This document shows positions 23,701 through 34,860 of a DNA stretch of 64,000 bases, piece by piece. Numbering within the stretch: the stretch's first letter is position 1; the number at the start of each line of letters is the position of its first letter. The stretch is from positions 32,083,518 through 32,147,517 of the forward strand of contig OX578140.1 of assembly GCA_951213105.1 (NCBI GenBank), given 5' to 3'. The notes under the pieces were generated by a model. It was not told the origin of the DNA. It made no database searches and saw only the letters and a list, made by a program, of their open reading frames with translations. The DNA is from Amaurobius ferox (Eukaryota > Arthropoda > Arachnida > Araneae > Amaurobiidae). The position numbers and the translations under genes are program-made.

Positions 23701-24330
23701 AGGAGTTAAAACTTCACATTAAGAAAACGCTAATATCGTGTAAAACAATCATTTAGGTGGAGCTGGGATAAGCTGCATTGCATGAATTTCTATGGCGAAA
23801 GACCTAAATTATTTTTTAGACTGTCAGTTTTGTAAAAATAAATAATTAACGCAATGCAAGTTAGAACTGAAACAATAACGAATATTCCTCCTCATTCAAA
23901 ATTGGTTTAATCTTACAATTTATTTTTATCTCCATAGATTCTGTACTCTATCCTACTACTATGAAATAATACTGGTTAATTATACACATAATTAGTTAAC
24001 GCTTAATTTAAAACGAATCGAAAATACATATACTAAATACAACGCCTTTTTGTTGTGTCAATTAGCAATAGCAGCCACTTTATTAGCACTAGCGACACCT
24101 GCATATAATTCTCAAAACATGATATTTTTAGGCATTTCTTCCATAGGAGTTTTATCTCCTTCTTTCTAACTCGATGCTAGTTACACTAAATGAACTTTAT
24201 TCAAATAACGCCACTGTAATATAAATCGTCAGCCTCTATATGAAAATCAATGAATATTTCATCATTTAAAATAAACAATATTGTAATTGCGTTGGCTCAG
24301 AATTTAGATAAATAAAAAATACATAAAGAA

Positions 24331-24778
24331 AATCTGATGTGGGCAGCACATGACTTTCCTTATATAATACAATGAATTTATTACTTTTACAGTAAAAACA
24401 GTAGATTATTTAGATATTTATATTCATTCCCAGATATGGAATTTTCGCCAATGAGTCTTCATTTTCATTGATTTAGCGTCATTTTAATCCATTTGGCGAG
24501 TTTATCGTTAATTTAGCAACATTTAAAAAAGTCGCCAAGTTGGCGTCATTCCACCAAAATCGTCACCAAAATCTCGCCAAGCGTTATGGACGGAGAAGTA
24601 AGTTATTCTTGCAGATAATTGACTATTGGCATTCAAATACAAAAGTATTACTCAAAGTATCTTTTTTCATGAATGGAACGAGCCAGATCCACGAGAATGA
24701 TGTCACCAAATTTATCGCATGGTATTATATATAATAAGGGAACATCTTTCTCAATAGGAAATTTTTTTTTAATTTTAT
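24331..24778 (+). mobile_element. Family A element, copy 8 (left half)
   Basis: An intact left end (ATCTGATGTGGGCAGCACAT then GACTTTCCTTATATAAT), the GTCGCCAAGTTGGCG hairpin at about 24531 and the CACGAGAATGATGTCACC block. It stops after the poly-T block without the (CA)n and right palindrome. Confidence 0.75.
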
Positions 24779-25479
24779 CTCTCTGCGAACTATATCATTT
24801 GCTGTAGTTGCTGAAAAAGAGCCTACGCAGCTGATAAATATTAAAATACGTTTAAAATGTAGATTAGAAAATAAATTTAATAACTTTAATAAGTTTAAAT
24901 ACATTTTACAAACATTTGAAAAATAGGAATACTAATTAAATGCATGTCAACATGCCTCCCTTTATCAAAAATCACACTTAAACATAAACATTTTTAATTT
25001 GTGCTAGAATTTCATTCAGAAATTCTTGAAAATTAAAATATATAAATTTCTCGTTATATTAAAAACTTACTGGGTTTGGAGGATGGCAAAATTATTTCTC
25101 ATTGCAGCCCACAATTTGACAGCTCAGCAGAAGTGAAGAACTATTTTATGTAATAGCTTAACATATTTACAAAATAGCGCTCATTTACGTCAAATTAACA
25201 TTGGCGACAAACTCTACACAGCCTGATTAGAATCCTCGAGTTCGAGAAAAGTTTTATTCACCCATTTCTACTTATAATGGTATCGATTCTATCTTTCGTA
25301 CTATATGACCTACTTGGTTATGATTTTTGAAAATAATTTACTCGTGGGCATGATAAAAAGATAATTAAACGCTTGGAAAGATATTTATTATAAAATATAT
25401 CTCTTTTCTCTTTCTGAAGAATATAGCAAGAGTCAGAATTTAATTGAATTTGTTTTTCTCCCTATATTAAACAATTTTT
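24779..25479. other. Unassigned AT-rich DNA
   Basis: No coding, RNA or named repeat signal seen. Confidence 0.4.
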
Positions 25480-25846
25480 GTTTAAAAAACTACCTAACAT
25501 ATTTTACTGAAATTTCTTTTATATATTTTATGGGATAATTTAAATATTTCTTTCGAAGCAATTTGTGAATTTTAAATTCTCTTAAAAAATGTTTGAAACA
25601 TTAGGTCCCATAGGATTCAATGTATTTCATTTCTTCAACCCGGGTTCAATCCATAACTAATTAGGTGATATTATTCATTTATATTCCCATAGGTCCCACA
25701 GACCGTCTGAAAAATATACTAAAATTTCATTTTGATAAAATCATTTTTACGGCAGTTATCGTGCTGACGGACAGACAGACAGATAGAATGAACAAAGTCA
25801 TAAATAATTTTCAACTATGTTGTAAAGTGTTAACAAAGTCATAACT
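25480..25846 (+). mobile_element. Family D right-end fragment
   Basis: In order: GAAGCAATTTGTGAATTTTA, TTAGGTCCCATAGG, TCAACCCGGGTTCAATCC, GGCAGTTATCGTGCTGACGG, a short GACA tract, and CAACTATGTTGTAAAGTGTT. The first arm of the end palindrome (AACACTTT) has decayed to AATTTT. Confidence 0.65.
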
Positions 25847-25979
25847 AGATACTTAACTCGAAATATTTTGTAGGGATTCTGTAGATTTGAAATCATCTTC
25901 AAATTGTTTTATATTATTTGTCGAATTTTAATGAAATAATCATTAAAAAATAATATGTATAGTAATATAAAGATAATAA

Positions 25980-25983
<4 letters not shown>

Positions 25984-26028
<45 letters not shown>
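25984..26028. repeat. (TA)n microsatellite
   Basis: About 22 uninterrupted TA dinucleotides. Confidence 0.95.
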
Positions 26029-26031
<3 letters not shown>

Positions 26032-26445
26032 GTTTGAATGTCCAATGAAAGAAAAGTGAGAAGCTGTAACTCGGAAAACCTAACTTTCTAACAAGCCTAC
26101 AAAATAAAAGTATAAATCTGCAAATATATATTCTAATTAATTTGTTGGCACTGTTAAACTGTTAAATTGAGAATTGAAAGTACAAGACCTGTGTATGTTT
26201 AAAAGAGATTATATGAGGTCAGTTAAAGTCAATTTTTAAATATTACTTCATTGTTTGGTATAATTATATTTTGTATCGGTTTTACTCCGTTTATATTTTT
26301 ATTTTTGTAAAAGAGTATTTATTTTATTCTCAAAATTATTTTCTTAAGCATTTTCTATGAATACTATGAACTCTGGATAAGGAAAACTAAAGCAGCGTAT
26401 TTAAGCACAAATAAGATAAAAAAAAACGATTTACTAGGGGGCTCC

Positions 26446-26640
26446 GATTCCTGTTCTCTGACGCTCACCAACATCCGTAAATCGCTTTGCAAATCGGGAG
26501 GTTTCGCCTCCACTAGCGCTCACCTCGCAAGCTGTTTCTTTCCACCTGCTACACAGGCGTAATACTTCCATTGGGAGGGATTTCCTCTGTTCGCTGGTAC
26601 TCGCCAATCCCAGATCTCGCTTCGTGAGCTATACGTTTTG
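26446..26640. other. GC-richer island with small inverted words, unidentified
   Basis: Against an AT-rich background this ~195 bp is near even composition. It carries several short hairpin-like words (GGAGGTTTCGCCTCC at about 26499; CGCTTTGCAAATCGGG; TCTCGCTTCGTGAGC at about 26616). No open frame across it is convincing and I do not recognise an RNA. It could be a degraded SINE, a promoter-proximal host segment, or transferred DNA. Confidence 0.35.
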
Positions 26641-27249
26641 CCCCTTGTTCTTATTACAGTAACAGAAAATCGCGTTTTATTTGTTTAAATCAATAATTTA
26701 AATATTACTTCTTTTAAAATGGCAACAAAGTTATTTTTAACCGATTGTAACCAAAATAGGAAACGACACATAACAATGTATTCTAAAGTATGCTAAATTG
26801 CAAATCATCTGATGCCCCCCGGCGCTAACCTCTCTATTTTAAAAAGATTTGGCGGCGGCGGCTTCACCTAGCTTTTATTAATACAGAGAGAAAATCATTA
26901 TCAGGTTAGACTTTAAATTAAAATTTCTGGTTCATAAATTATTGGTGCGCAAATGAAAACTTCCAGAATGGTACGCCATGTTTTTTCTTTTCTTCTTTTA
27001 TCACAATCGGAATCAGATTAAGAAAAATTAATTTTTAAATCTTCATTTGCAAGTTTTGATGCGAATGTCATCTATGGTTGGGATATCTCCGACTGAAATT
27101 GGAACGTTATGTAAACATTTTGAACGAAAAATGTAAACAATTTGAACACTTATATCTCAAAAAGTTATACTTATAATTGTAAATATGTTGTATGCCCCAT
27201 TGGCATGCAAACTGGCTGTGGTCGAACATAGCTATCAGGACTCCGATGA
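26641..27249. other. Unassigned; short GGC-rich patch at about 26818-26880
   Basis: A CCCCCCGGCGC word and a GGCGGCGGCGGC run stand out, otherwise AT-rich. No gene seen. Confidence 0.35.
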
Positions 27250-27490
27250 AAGGACGATTGGGAGCTCGATCGCTGCAGGCGGGCGATTCGAAGATGCGAA
27301 GAGAGACGAAGGGGCTGTGTAGCCGATCTCCGTGGTTGCACGGTAGGACGAGTTGTCGAATATAACAGCTGAGGTGAAGGAGCTGAAGCGATGCAGCCGG
27401 ACGAATCGGAGATACAAAGAGTGACTGCGTAGCCGATATCTGTTGTTGGACAGCAAGTGATTCGTAGAACATCACAGCTGAGGTTAGGGA
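27250..27490 (-). repeat. GC-richer tandem pair, ~110-bp unit
   Basis: Minus-strand words AGCTCC(C/T)T..CCTCAGCTGT, GATATCGGCTACGCAG/GAGATCGGCTACACAG, and TC(T/C)CCGATTCGTCC/TTCGAATCGCCC recur twice about 110-118 bp apart, with a third AGCTCCCAATCG start. Minus-strand frames of 122 and 73 codons cross the pair, but the unit length is not a stable multiple of three and the two frames disagree. I therefore do not call a protein. A degraded exon or a repeat are both possible. Confidence 0.5.
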
Positions 27491-30266
27491 GCTGGGAATA
27501 CAGCCAAGAATAGTATCATATGTCGAGATGACGAATCATCGGTGATAAGAATGTTGGCAAATGATGAGACTTAGAACATTTCAGTTAATTCCCTTCTTTT
27601 ATTTTATGACGAATAATCATATTTCACCTTTACAGCAGAGATGTAAAACATCTTAGTAATTCACATTTTTGCTTGGAAGATGAGCATACATTTTTAACAC
27701 TTGATATGAAAGTCGTTGAGGACGCCGCCAAAATCGAAATCAGAACAGACATCTCCGAAAACCAAAATATTGGATTTTTCGCGAATTCTTTTGTTCACTC
27801 TGAAGACGTGAGATGATCAAATTATTTCCTCATTAATTGTACATTACACGGCTAATAATAAATGCACGAAATAATTTCACTTTTTGCTCCAAAGACAACA
27901 CGCGTCTACTCAGCTCAGGATTTCATCACCAACTGTATTAATCACTTTTTTCATAAGCGATCATCATTAATGTAAGTGCGCTCGCGCATGACGTAACAAA
28001 AAATAGCTCCAGTACATTTTAATATAAAAGTTACATCCGGGTTAACTCTCGAGGCGAAATAAGTGTATCCTAACACCAATGGTTATTCATACAGACAGAA
28101 AAACTCCGGAGGTCAAAGGGGAACATTTGGCGAGTTATTTATTTGGAATAGAAACAATGATAGAATTCTGAATCAAAAACGAAATTAAACTTTGCCGAAT
28201 ATAATGGAACAAAATGGAATTTTGAAATTTCGTTTCCTAAAATAAAATTTAAAAGAAATTAATTAATAACTGGGAGCAAAGAGTTCATAACAAATAGAGT
28301 ATCATTTTGACAATAATTATGTGAGAATAGAGTACCATTATGATAATAAAAATAGAGCACCATTTATGAGTAGTATATAAAAATAATTTCAATATTTTAT
28401 TAGTTTAAACACTTTTTTTTCGAATAAACTTAAAAGTGATTATTTGGACCAGTTTTTGCTTTTCTTACTCACATTCACTTGAAATACCTTTTAAATTTTT
28501 AAAGAGAGTTAAAAACTGTCAGGGAGAAAAATGTTCAGTAGAAATCCAGTTTCTAGATTAATGTTTTTTTTTACAAAGCTCTTATAGTTTTTGAGGAATC
28601 ATCTTATCAAATTAAAGAAGATTAACTCTTTTAGTTTTAAAGTTTATAATGCTTATATCTCAAAAACTAAATGTCCTAGCTATAGGCAGTTAAATTTCAG
28701 CCTTTTTAAATCTCTACAGGGATATATAAGTGGATTTAGGATCAATTTCGTAGTTTTCGAAAAATAGTGGTTATAGTTTCGATGTTTTAAAATTTGCATC
28801 TCTTAAAATTTTTTAATTTGAGGGAAAACTGTAAAATTCAAAATATCACAAATGTTGCAGTTCCATGTATTTCACCGCTTTGATAAAATATCGGTGCACA
28901 AGCACGATATATTTTGCTTTGTTTCAAAGAAATTAGAAAGTGGCGTCAGCAAGGAGATTCTAAAGATGTATAATAATTAATGAGTTTTATAGAAAAGAAA
29001 TGGAAGTATGTAATTCAAGTACGTATTTATGTTCCGTCGAGTAAGTTCAGAGACTTTCTTGAATCTTAAATCTCGTCAGAGATATCGTATAAGTGCCGCC
29101 AAGTAAGTTAGTAAAATATTTTGATATTTGGACGTGAAGTATATGGTCGGAGCATCGAGCTAAAATCGGAGCAAAAATTGAAAGCTACCTTGCGAGTAAT
29201 TCATATCCCTTTATAAGCCCGACAAGGACATATAATTTCATTTCGAATCGGGTTTTAGGATTTTGGAATATAGTAGTTATAATTTCAATATTTTCAATTA
29301 TTTGAACATCATGGGAAGGTGATTCTAATTTCGATATTTCAAGATTTTGAAATGATTTGAAAATGTCTAAAGAAGTCAAACCACCCATAAAGAAAGACAT
29401 TTTTCAGGCAATAACATTTCGGCGTCATCGGAATGAAGCTACTGCCGATATTTTTGTCGACTTTATTCGAAATTTAAAAAGTTATCAATGAGTTTGTCAA
29501 GTCGATTTATTTTATGAAAACTGATTTGTATTACTACTTGGGCTTTTATTCCTTCCACATTAATAAAGACTTTCAATCAACTTGTAGCTGTATGGACCAT
29601 GTTGATATCACTTTCACGGAATTTACCATTGTTTTCCATAGTTAACACTCTTATGAGAATCTTCTAGTGTTTTACATAAGGTATCTATTAAAGAACTTTA
29701 TAACGTATTTTTGTCTTTATAGACCCTTCAGAAGCATAATAAGAAAAATTTAATTACATGCTAATTATTTACTGAGCATTACGTAAACAGTAATTCGTAC
29801 CTTCCATTTCATTATTTTGAAACAAGTTCGACTGGATGATTTCTTCGGGCTGGAAGACATCCACATATCCCCTTCTCCTAGTTTGAGATTAATAATAATT
29901 CTTAACCTCGGCGAATCCACCAATGGTTTTTCTTATATTTATTCCATTGCTTTAAATATCCTTCTTTGCTTTAATGTACTTTGAGTGATTAGCATAAAAA
30001 AATTTCTCATTTTAATCTTGGGTATATCTTTAAATTATATATTTGTGTAATTACATCCCGTGGAATTTTCTTGAAATTAGAACCATGAGCTAGAATCTTA
30101 TACAGAACATTCATATTAGAGAAATTTAAGTATCTACAAAAGTAATAATTTAGATATCTATAGAGATTGATCCTGAAGTCTATATCTCATGTTTCTTTCC
30201 CTGGTTTACCCTTATTTAATATAAAAGAGATATAATTCTTAAAATTCATTCTATCAAACAAAATAT
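27491..30266. other. Unassigned AT-rich DNA, 2.8 kb
   Basis: I see no supported gene. A TATA-like TTAATATAAAAG occurs at about 28020. The text around 28640-28760 (CTCAAAAACTAAATGTCCTA, then TTAAATTTCAG) resembles tails of non-LTR-type repeats, but borders cannot be set. The minus-strand 71-codon frame at 29185-29400 has no recognisable similarity. Confidence 0.4.
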
Positions 30267-30800
30267 TGTTACGACACCTAAAATGCTCTCACGGTCTCTT
30301 CCTAAGAGAAAATGATATTTGCAGGCACCGATTGTTGTTATTTGAAAGTAGAATTGCTTGACATTGTCGGCAAGTTTGATGATCAATTGTGGTTGCAAAA
30401 TCTCGAATTTTGTTAATTTGGTTAAGAATTTCCCAAGTTATGTCGATTTTTCTTAAAATTTCCTCAAAGGGTATATAAGCTGGTCATCGTTAAGCAAGAG
30501 AAGGGTAGCGTTATTCAAATAAAAATAAATTGTAAATATGTCAGTAGTGTCTTGAGAACATAGTCGTTTTTTATTGTGAATAAGTTGATCCCTTAATTAC
30601 TGTTTTATTGTACCTAAGACTTGTTTTGTGACATTGTAAGATAGCTAGTAGATAGCTTGTAAGATATCTTGTTTTTAGCTGTATATTGTGCCTATTTTCG
30701 CTTATTGGTGATTTAAACAATACAGTTAGTTGTTCAAAATTTAACGACCGTTTTTGTATCCTGAGAATACACTCACAATTCCAAAAGATATATCGTAACG
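30267..30800 (+). mobile_element. Candidate solo LTR (534 bp)
   Basis: It opens TGTTACGACACC and closes TCGTAACG, an inverted terminal pair one base short of perfect. A strong TATA box GGGTATATAAGC lies at 30470-30480 and an AATAAA-type signal follows at about 30519-30530, as in an LTR with U3-R order. The flanks ATAT and ATCT match at three of four bases. No retrotransposon coding region is adjacent, hence 'solo'. It could instead be an unrelated promoter. Confidence 0.45.
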
Positions 30801-30801
30801 A

Positions 30802-30855
<54 letters not shown>
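30801..30855. repeat. Compound (TC)n(TA)n microsatellite
   Basis: About ten TC followed by about sixteen TA dinucleotides, directly before the mariner left end. Confidence 0.95.
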
Positions 30856-30856
<1 letters not shown>

Positions 30857-31239
30857 GTCCCAAAAACATTGACCTCGTCCTTTATTCCTATATTGAATTA
30901 ATACAGAATTTTATGAAATCGATAAAAATTTTCAGGAAATTAAATTTAATACAATACAGCAATGAACTTTTTGAAATGCTTATGCTGCACAGTTTATGCA
31001 ATCGCAATGCTAACGAAACTGCACGGGAAAATCAACGTACTTTTCCCAATTCTCGACATTCTTCTGGGAGATTTCTTTCCCAACTGGTGCAACGAGTGCG
31101 TGAAAAAGGCAGCGTACATCGTGTAGGTGGACTAAGTAGGCCCAGACTTCACTCAACTAATGTAGAAATTCATAATTTGGCTTACTTTTGCAGTCATCCA
31201 CACAGTAGTGTTCGTACACATGCTTCAGAAATTAACGTA

Positions 31240-31255
31240 CCACGTACAACAGTGT
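31240..31255 (+). repeat. 16-bp target-site duplication, left copy
   Basis: CCACGTACAACAGTGT, identical to 31636-31651, flanking the SINE inside the transposase gene. Confidence 0.9.
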
Positions 31256-31635
31256 TGTTGTTGAGACCCAGACCGTCCGACCTACCAGAAAGGTGTAAGG
31301 TAACTGTATGGACGGTCGGGAAGTGCCACCCAATTTAGACCGGAACCCAGTGGGGGAGGCATCCACAGGGACCATACCCTCCTTCCCCTACCACCAACCT
31401 CTCGGAAGGACTTACGGACCCACATGTTTAACGTGATCGTACTCCGCATGAACATGGCGGCATTTGTGGTAGCGTGCAAATCTAGCGCGCAAACCACGGG
31501 GATACCGCACTTTAGATGGCCAACAGCACGCGGTGTTCCGAGGTGGTCACCCACTAAGTACTAACCGCGCCCGATGCTGCTTGACTTCGGTGATCTAACG
31601 AGAACCGGTGTTTTCAGCACGGTACGGCCGTTGGC
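31256..31635 (-). mobile_element. 5S-rRNA-derived SINE (SINE3-type), 380 bp, full length
   Basis: Read on the minus strand, the element begins exactly at its target duplication with a nearly complete 5S rRNA-like head, listed separately. A ~250-bp unrelated body follows, ending in a CAACAACA-type short tail. RNA polymerase III would start from the internal 5S promoter, and a LINE partner would supply reverse transcription; both are family knowledge for SINE3 elements. Perfect 16-bp duplications flank it. The insertion point interrupts the mariner transposase between its N-terminal and catalytic parts. Part of the body recurs diverged at 41590-41775. Confidence 0.85.
31519..31635 (-). ncRNA. 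5S rRNA-like head of the SINE (117 nt)
   Basis: It starts GCCAACGGCCGTACC and ends GCGTGCTGTTGGC, so the 5S terminal stem can pair. Internal text includes GATCACCGAAGTCAAGCAGC, ATCGGGC and TAGTACTTAGTGGGTGACC, corresponding to the 5S A-box, intermediate element and C-box. It is close to the usual ~120 nt of animal 5S rRNA, but as a SINE head it is not a ribosomal 5S gene. Confidence 0.85.
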
Positions 31636-31651
31636 CCACGTACAACAGTGT
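31636..31651 (+). repeat. 16-bp target-site duplication, right copy
   Basis: Exact second copy of CCACGTACAACAGTGT, directly after the 5S head. Confidence 0.9.
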
Positions 31652-32873
31652 GAAGAATATAAAGACTGAATAAATGGCATCCGTTTAACATTCATGGTGT
31701 GCAAGGACAGAAGCAACAGATTATCAACATTGTCTAGATTTTTGTAATTGGGCTCTAAATAAGGAAGACGCAAATCCCTCTTTCCGAGAAAACGTAATTT
31801 GGACTGACGAATTCTGTTTTAAACAAGATGGATGCATAAATCCTCAAAATGAGCACTTCTGGTCTGACACAAATCCATTCGTGATATATGATATTCATCC
31901 GCAAAAGCAATTTTCTGTGAATGTATGGTGTAGCATTTTCAGAAACCGTTTGCATGGACCCATACTGTATGATGATACGTTGATGGGTGACAGATATGTT
32001 AATGAGATTCTGAATGTAGTTATTCCTGATTTTATGGATGAACTGGCCCTAACAGTACTTCCACATGTATGGTTTCAACAGGACGCATATCCAGCGCACC
32101 ATACTACAGTTGTGAAACACTGGTTAAATAATGAGTTTCCAGACAAGTAGATTGGCTTGCATGTCGAATTTCTACCTAGATCGCCTGATTTAACTCCTAT
32201 GGATTTTTAATTGTGAGGTCGTTTAAGCGCAACTGTTTATCTGTCACATCCCTTAAATAAAGCACAGTTGCAACAACGCATTCAAGATGGTTGTTGTGAC
32301 ATCACCGAACAAGAACTTGATCGAGGGTACAGAAGTGTTATCAGGAGAATGCAGCTCTGTATTGGCATGGATGGAAAACATTTTGAACAAGCTTTGTAAT
32401 TTTTGTATATAGTTATTGTTTTTACACAGTGTAGATACTTTTGTACCAATAAATAGCAAAATTATTATTTATTTATGTAATCATTGATTTCCTTCGTAAC
32501 TTGTGTATGACCCCTGAAACGCGATCGGCCGACATGAGTTTTCCCCTCTGAGAACACGTGTCGATGCATCAAAAAGTGGTTTAAGTCAGCATTTTTGTCT
32601 TTGCATATCTCTCGGACTTTTTATGATAAAATACTGAAATTTTGTACATCACATTATTAGTGTATGGGACACATTTTACTCATTGGAAATGATTTCGTAT
32701 GGGGCCCGTTTAAAAATTTAAATTTTGTATTTCTTAAAATTTAATTCCATTGAAAATGCTAATTGATTCCATAAAATTCTGTACCCTTTCTTACGCAACT
32801 TTCTAATTTATTATATATGTTTTAAGATTAATATTTAAGGGGAAAAAACCGAGGTCAATGATTTTGTGTCACT

Positions 32874-32875
32874 CA

Positions 32876-32932
<57 letters not shown>
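32874..32932. repeat. Compound (CA)n(TA)n microsatellite
   Basis: About 14 CA then about 14 AT dinucleotides at the right edge of the mariner element. Confidence 0.95.
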
Positions 32933-32934
<2 letters not shown>

Positions 32935-34012
32935 AAAATCAAAAATAATCTCTATCTCAAATACTATATCTCAAATATTTATATCTCAAATACTTATTGA
33001 TTACTTTTAGTCTTTGTTCAATAATTTTTAATTAATTTCTTAAATTTTCGCTCAATAATGAAAAATATAACGACTTCAAAATAGTTAGTTATTTAATTAT
33101 AAGCATTTTATGAGCAAAATTTCATTACAGCAACTCCTACGCTTTATTTTATTTCACTACAAATTATATATTATTTGATTTGATGATAACTTAATTTAAA
33201 TGCGTATTTTAGTGGGCTATACATTCATTCTAATATTAAATTTATAAAAAATATTGTCATGGAATCCCTTAACAAACTCTTTATAGTCATGTCTCCAACT
33301 GATCAAACTATTTACTTTCAACACAATTATATGGATACATCTACTGGATATGAGTATCTTTTCTCTAATTATATGACATGAACTCTACTGGACACACTCT
33401 ATGACAAGGTAAATAAATATTCAAAACATTTATAATGAATTTAACAAGTCACAACAGAATGCAGTTTCTTTAAATGATAGAAGCCGTACAAAACGCAAAA
33501 TAGCAATGAACGATATATGGTTTGGAACTCATTTTCTCCTTTTAAGCTGGTGACAAATTTTGTGATCATTATAATTGTTGAATTGGAAATGTTTGATAGC
33601 TTATCGTTAAAACTTTTAAAAAGCAATTTTATATGTACTTCCTTTGTGACCATCAGTATCTAATTTTGAATAACTTGCGTTTCAAAGTAAATATGATACA
33701 GGATATTTCAAAAATATGACACGACTACATATATCCATTGTAGACCCATATTTCCAATTTAAATAAATGCTTTAATAACGGTAGATTATCATCGTGTGTA
33801 AATTTTGATTATGCGACACCAAATTACAAAAATCTAATTTTTTATACAAGCCCCATAGAAAAAAATTTAATAATAAATATATTTTTCATAACTCAGTCTC
33901 ATAAAGGTGTATTATCATGCGACCAAAATTAACCAAGATATCATTAAAGTTTTCGAAGTGTAATTGGAAAATATATGAAATATTTAATAAAAATTAGCAT
34001 GTAAGTTTTTGA
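32933..34012. other. Unassigned AT-rich DNA
   Basis: No supported gene or repeat. Short frames here have no recognisable content. Confidence 0.4.
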
Positions 34013-34135
34013 ATGCAAATTATTCAATTTTATATAATATATTTCATTATATATAATATATTCAATTATATATAATATACTAATTTTATATAATATATTC
34101 AATTTTATATAATATATTCATGTATTCAATTTTAT
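34013..34135. repeat. AT minisatellite, ~20-bp unit
   Basis: Variants of TTCAATTTTATATAATATAT recur about six times. Confidence 0.8.
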
Positions 34136-34383
34136 CTAAAGAAATTCAGCTTTTGTACGAACTTTGTCGTTTCTTTTAAACAAGTAAAAATAGGTAATGT
34201 CCTATAACTTCGTCATTCTTTCTACTGCCAATATTGCCTATTGGTGAACTTTTTTTTTTTTGCTTTTTTGAAAGTTCATTACATGAATAGGGAATTATGA
34301 AGTATTTTCTAATAGGAACTTTTTTTGTAGTAGACCCATATAAAAAATCTGATTCTTTACTTTTCCTGCAATACATAGTAATA

Positions 34384-34860
34384 TATAGAGAAATTATTGA
34401 AATCATGCCAAAAATCTCGAGTTTTCGATAAATCTACACGTTTTAGAACCTCTGGAACACGAAAATCTATTTTTTGCGTGACGTCTGTGTTTGTGTCTGT
34501 GTGCGTCTCTCTATGTGCGTTTGTGTGCGTCTCTCTATGTGCGTGTGTGTGTGTTTGTTTGTCTGTGCAATGTATGTATCCACTCTAACTCAAAAACTAA
34601 TGGACCAAATTTCATAACATTTTATGGATATGTCACGTGTGGGATACCCTGGTGCTAATTAGATTTTGGTACGATTCGGAATGAAACTAAAACAGCCCAC
34701 CTTTTTTGCGAAATGGCCAGCAAAAAATCACATGTATTCCTTCAAGCTAAAAAAAAACTAATAGACCAAATTTTACAAAAATTGGTAGATCAATCACTTG
34801 TGGGTTATCCTGGTGATGATTAGATTTTGGTACAATTCGGGGGAAAAAATCTACTTTTTT
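34384..34860 (-). mobile_element. Family E element (A-like), copy 1, partial
   Basis: A GT-rich tract (about 34485-34565) is followed by AATGTATGTATCCACTCTAA, CTAATGGACCAAATTTCATA and TTAGATTTTGGTACGATTCG. The same phrases follow the GT minisatellite at 37200-37640. The layout (GTCC/GGACC-AAATTT block next to a microsatellite) parallels family A reversed, so E may be a diverged branch. Ends not resolved. Confidence 0.5.

Larger units (their letters stand above)
30913..32398 (+). pseudogene. Mariner-type (DUF4817-like) DDE transposase, split and decayed
   Basis: In intact relatives this enzyme cuts and rejoins the ends of its own transposon. Here the N-terminal part (30913-31259) holds a CNRNANETARENQRTFPNSR segment and a REKGSVHR segment, typical of the helix-turn-helix region of arthropod DUF4817-type transposases. 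After the SINE, the catalytic part is readable: VIWTDEF (first aspartate) near 31795, VWCSIF near 31925, WFQQDAYPAHH (second aspartate) near 32070, and PRSPDLTPMDF (third aspartate) near 32185-32210. So the DDD residues survive. Lesions: stops just after the SINE junction, a frameshift near 31690, a stop after FPDK at 32148-32150, and two stops after the PMDF motif. C-terminal similarity continues to a stop near 32398. It cannot make a full protein. The N-terminal start codon is the first ATG that keeps this homology. Confidence 0.8.
30856..32876 (+). mobile_element. Mariner-type DNA transposon, inactivated, containing a SINE
   Basis: Terminal inverted repeats are visible: CAAAAACATTGACCTCG at 30861-30877 and its complement, with one mismatch, at 32850-32866. 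Similarity weakens outward. Between them lies a decayed transposase gene (30913-32398), broken further by a 5S-derived SINE at 31256-31635. The element sits between a (TA)n tract on the left and a (CA)n(TA)n tract on the right, consistent with the TA target preference of the superfamily, though the flanking microsatellites hide the exact duplication. About 1.6 kb without the SINE. Confidence 0.7.

Noticed and set aside
31519..31635. Functional 5S rRNA gene
   Set aside because: Single copy joined to a SINE body with target duplications; best explained as a SINE head.
31881..32150. An intact 89-codon transposase gene
   Set aside because: It is only the longest open piece of the split mariner transposase; stops and frameshifts lie on both sides.
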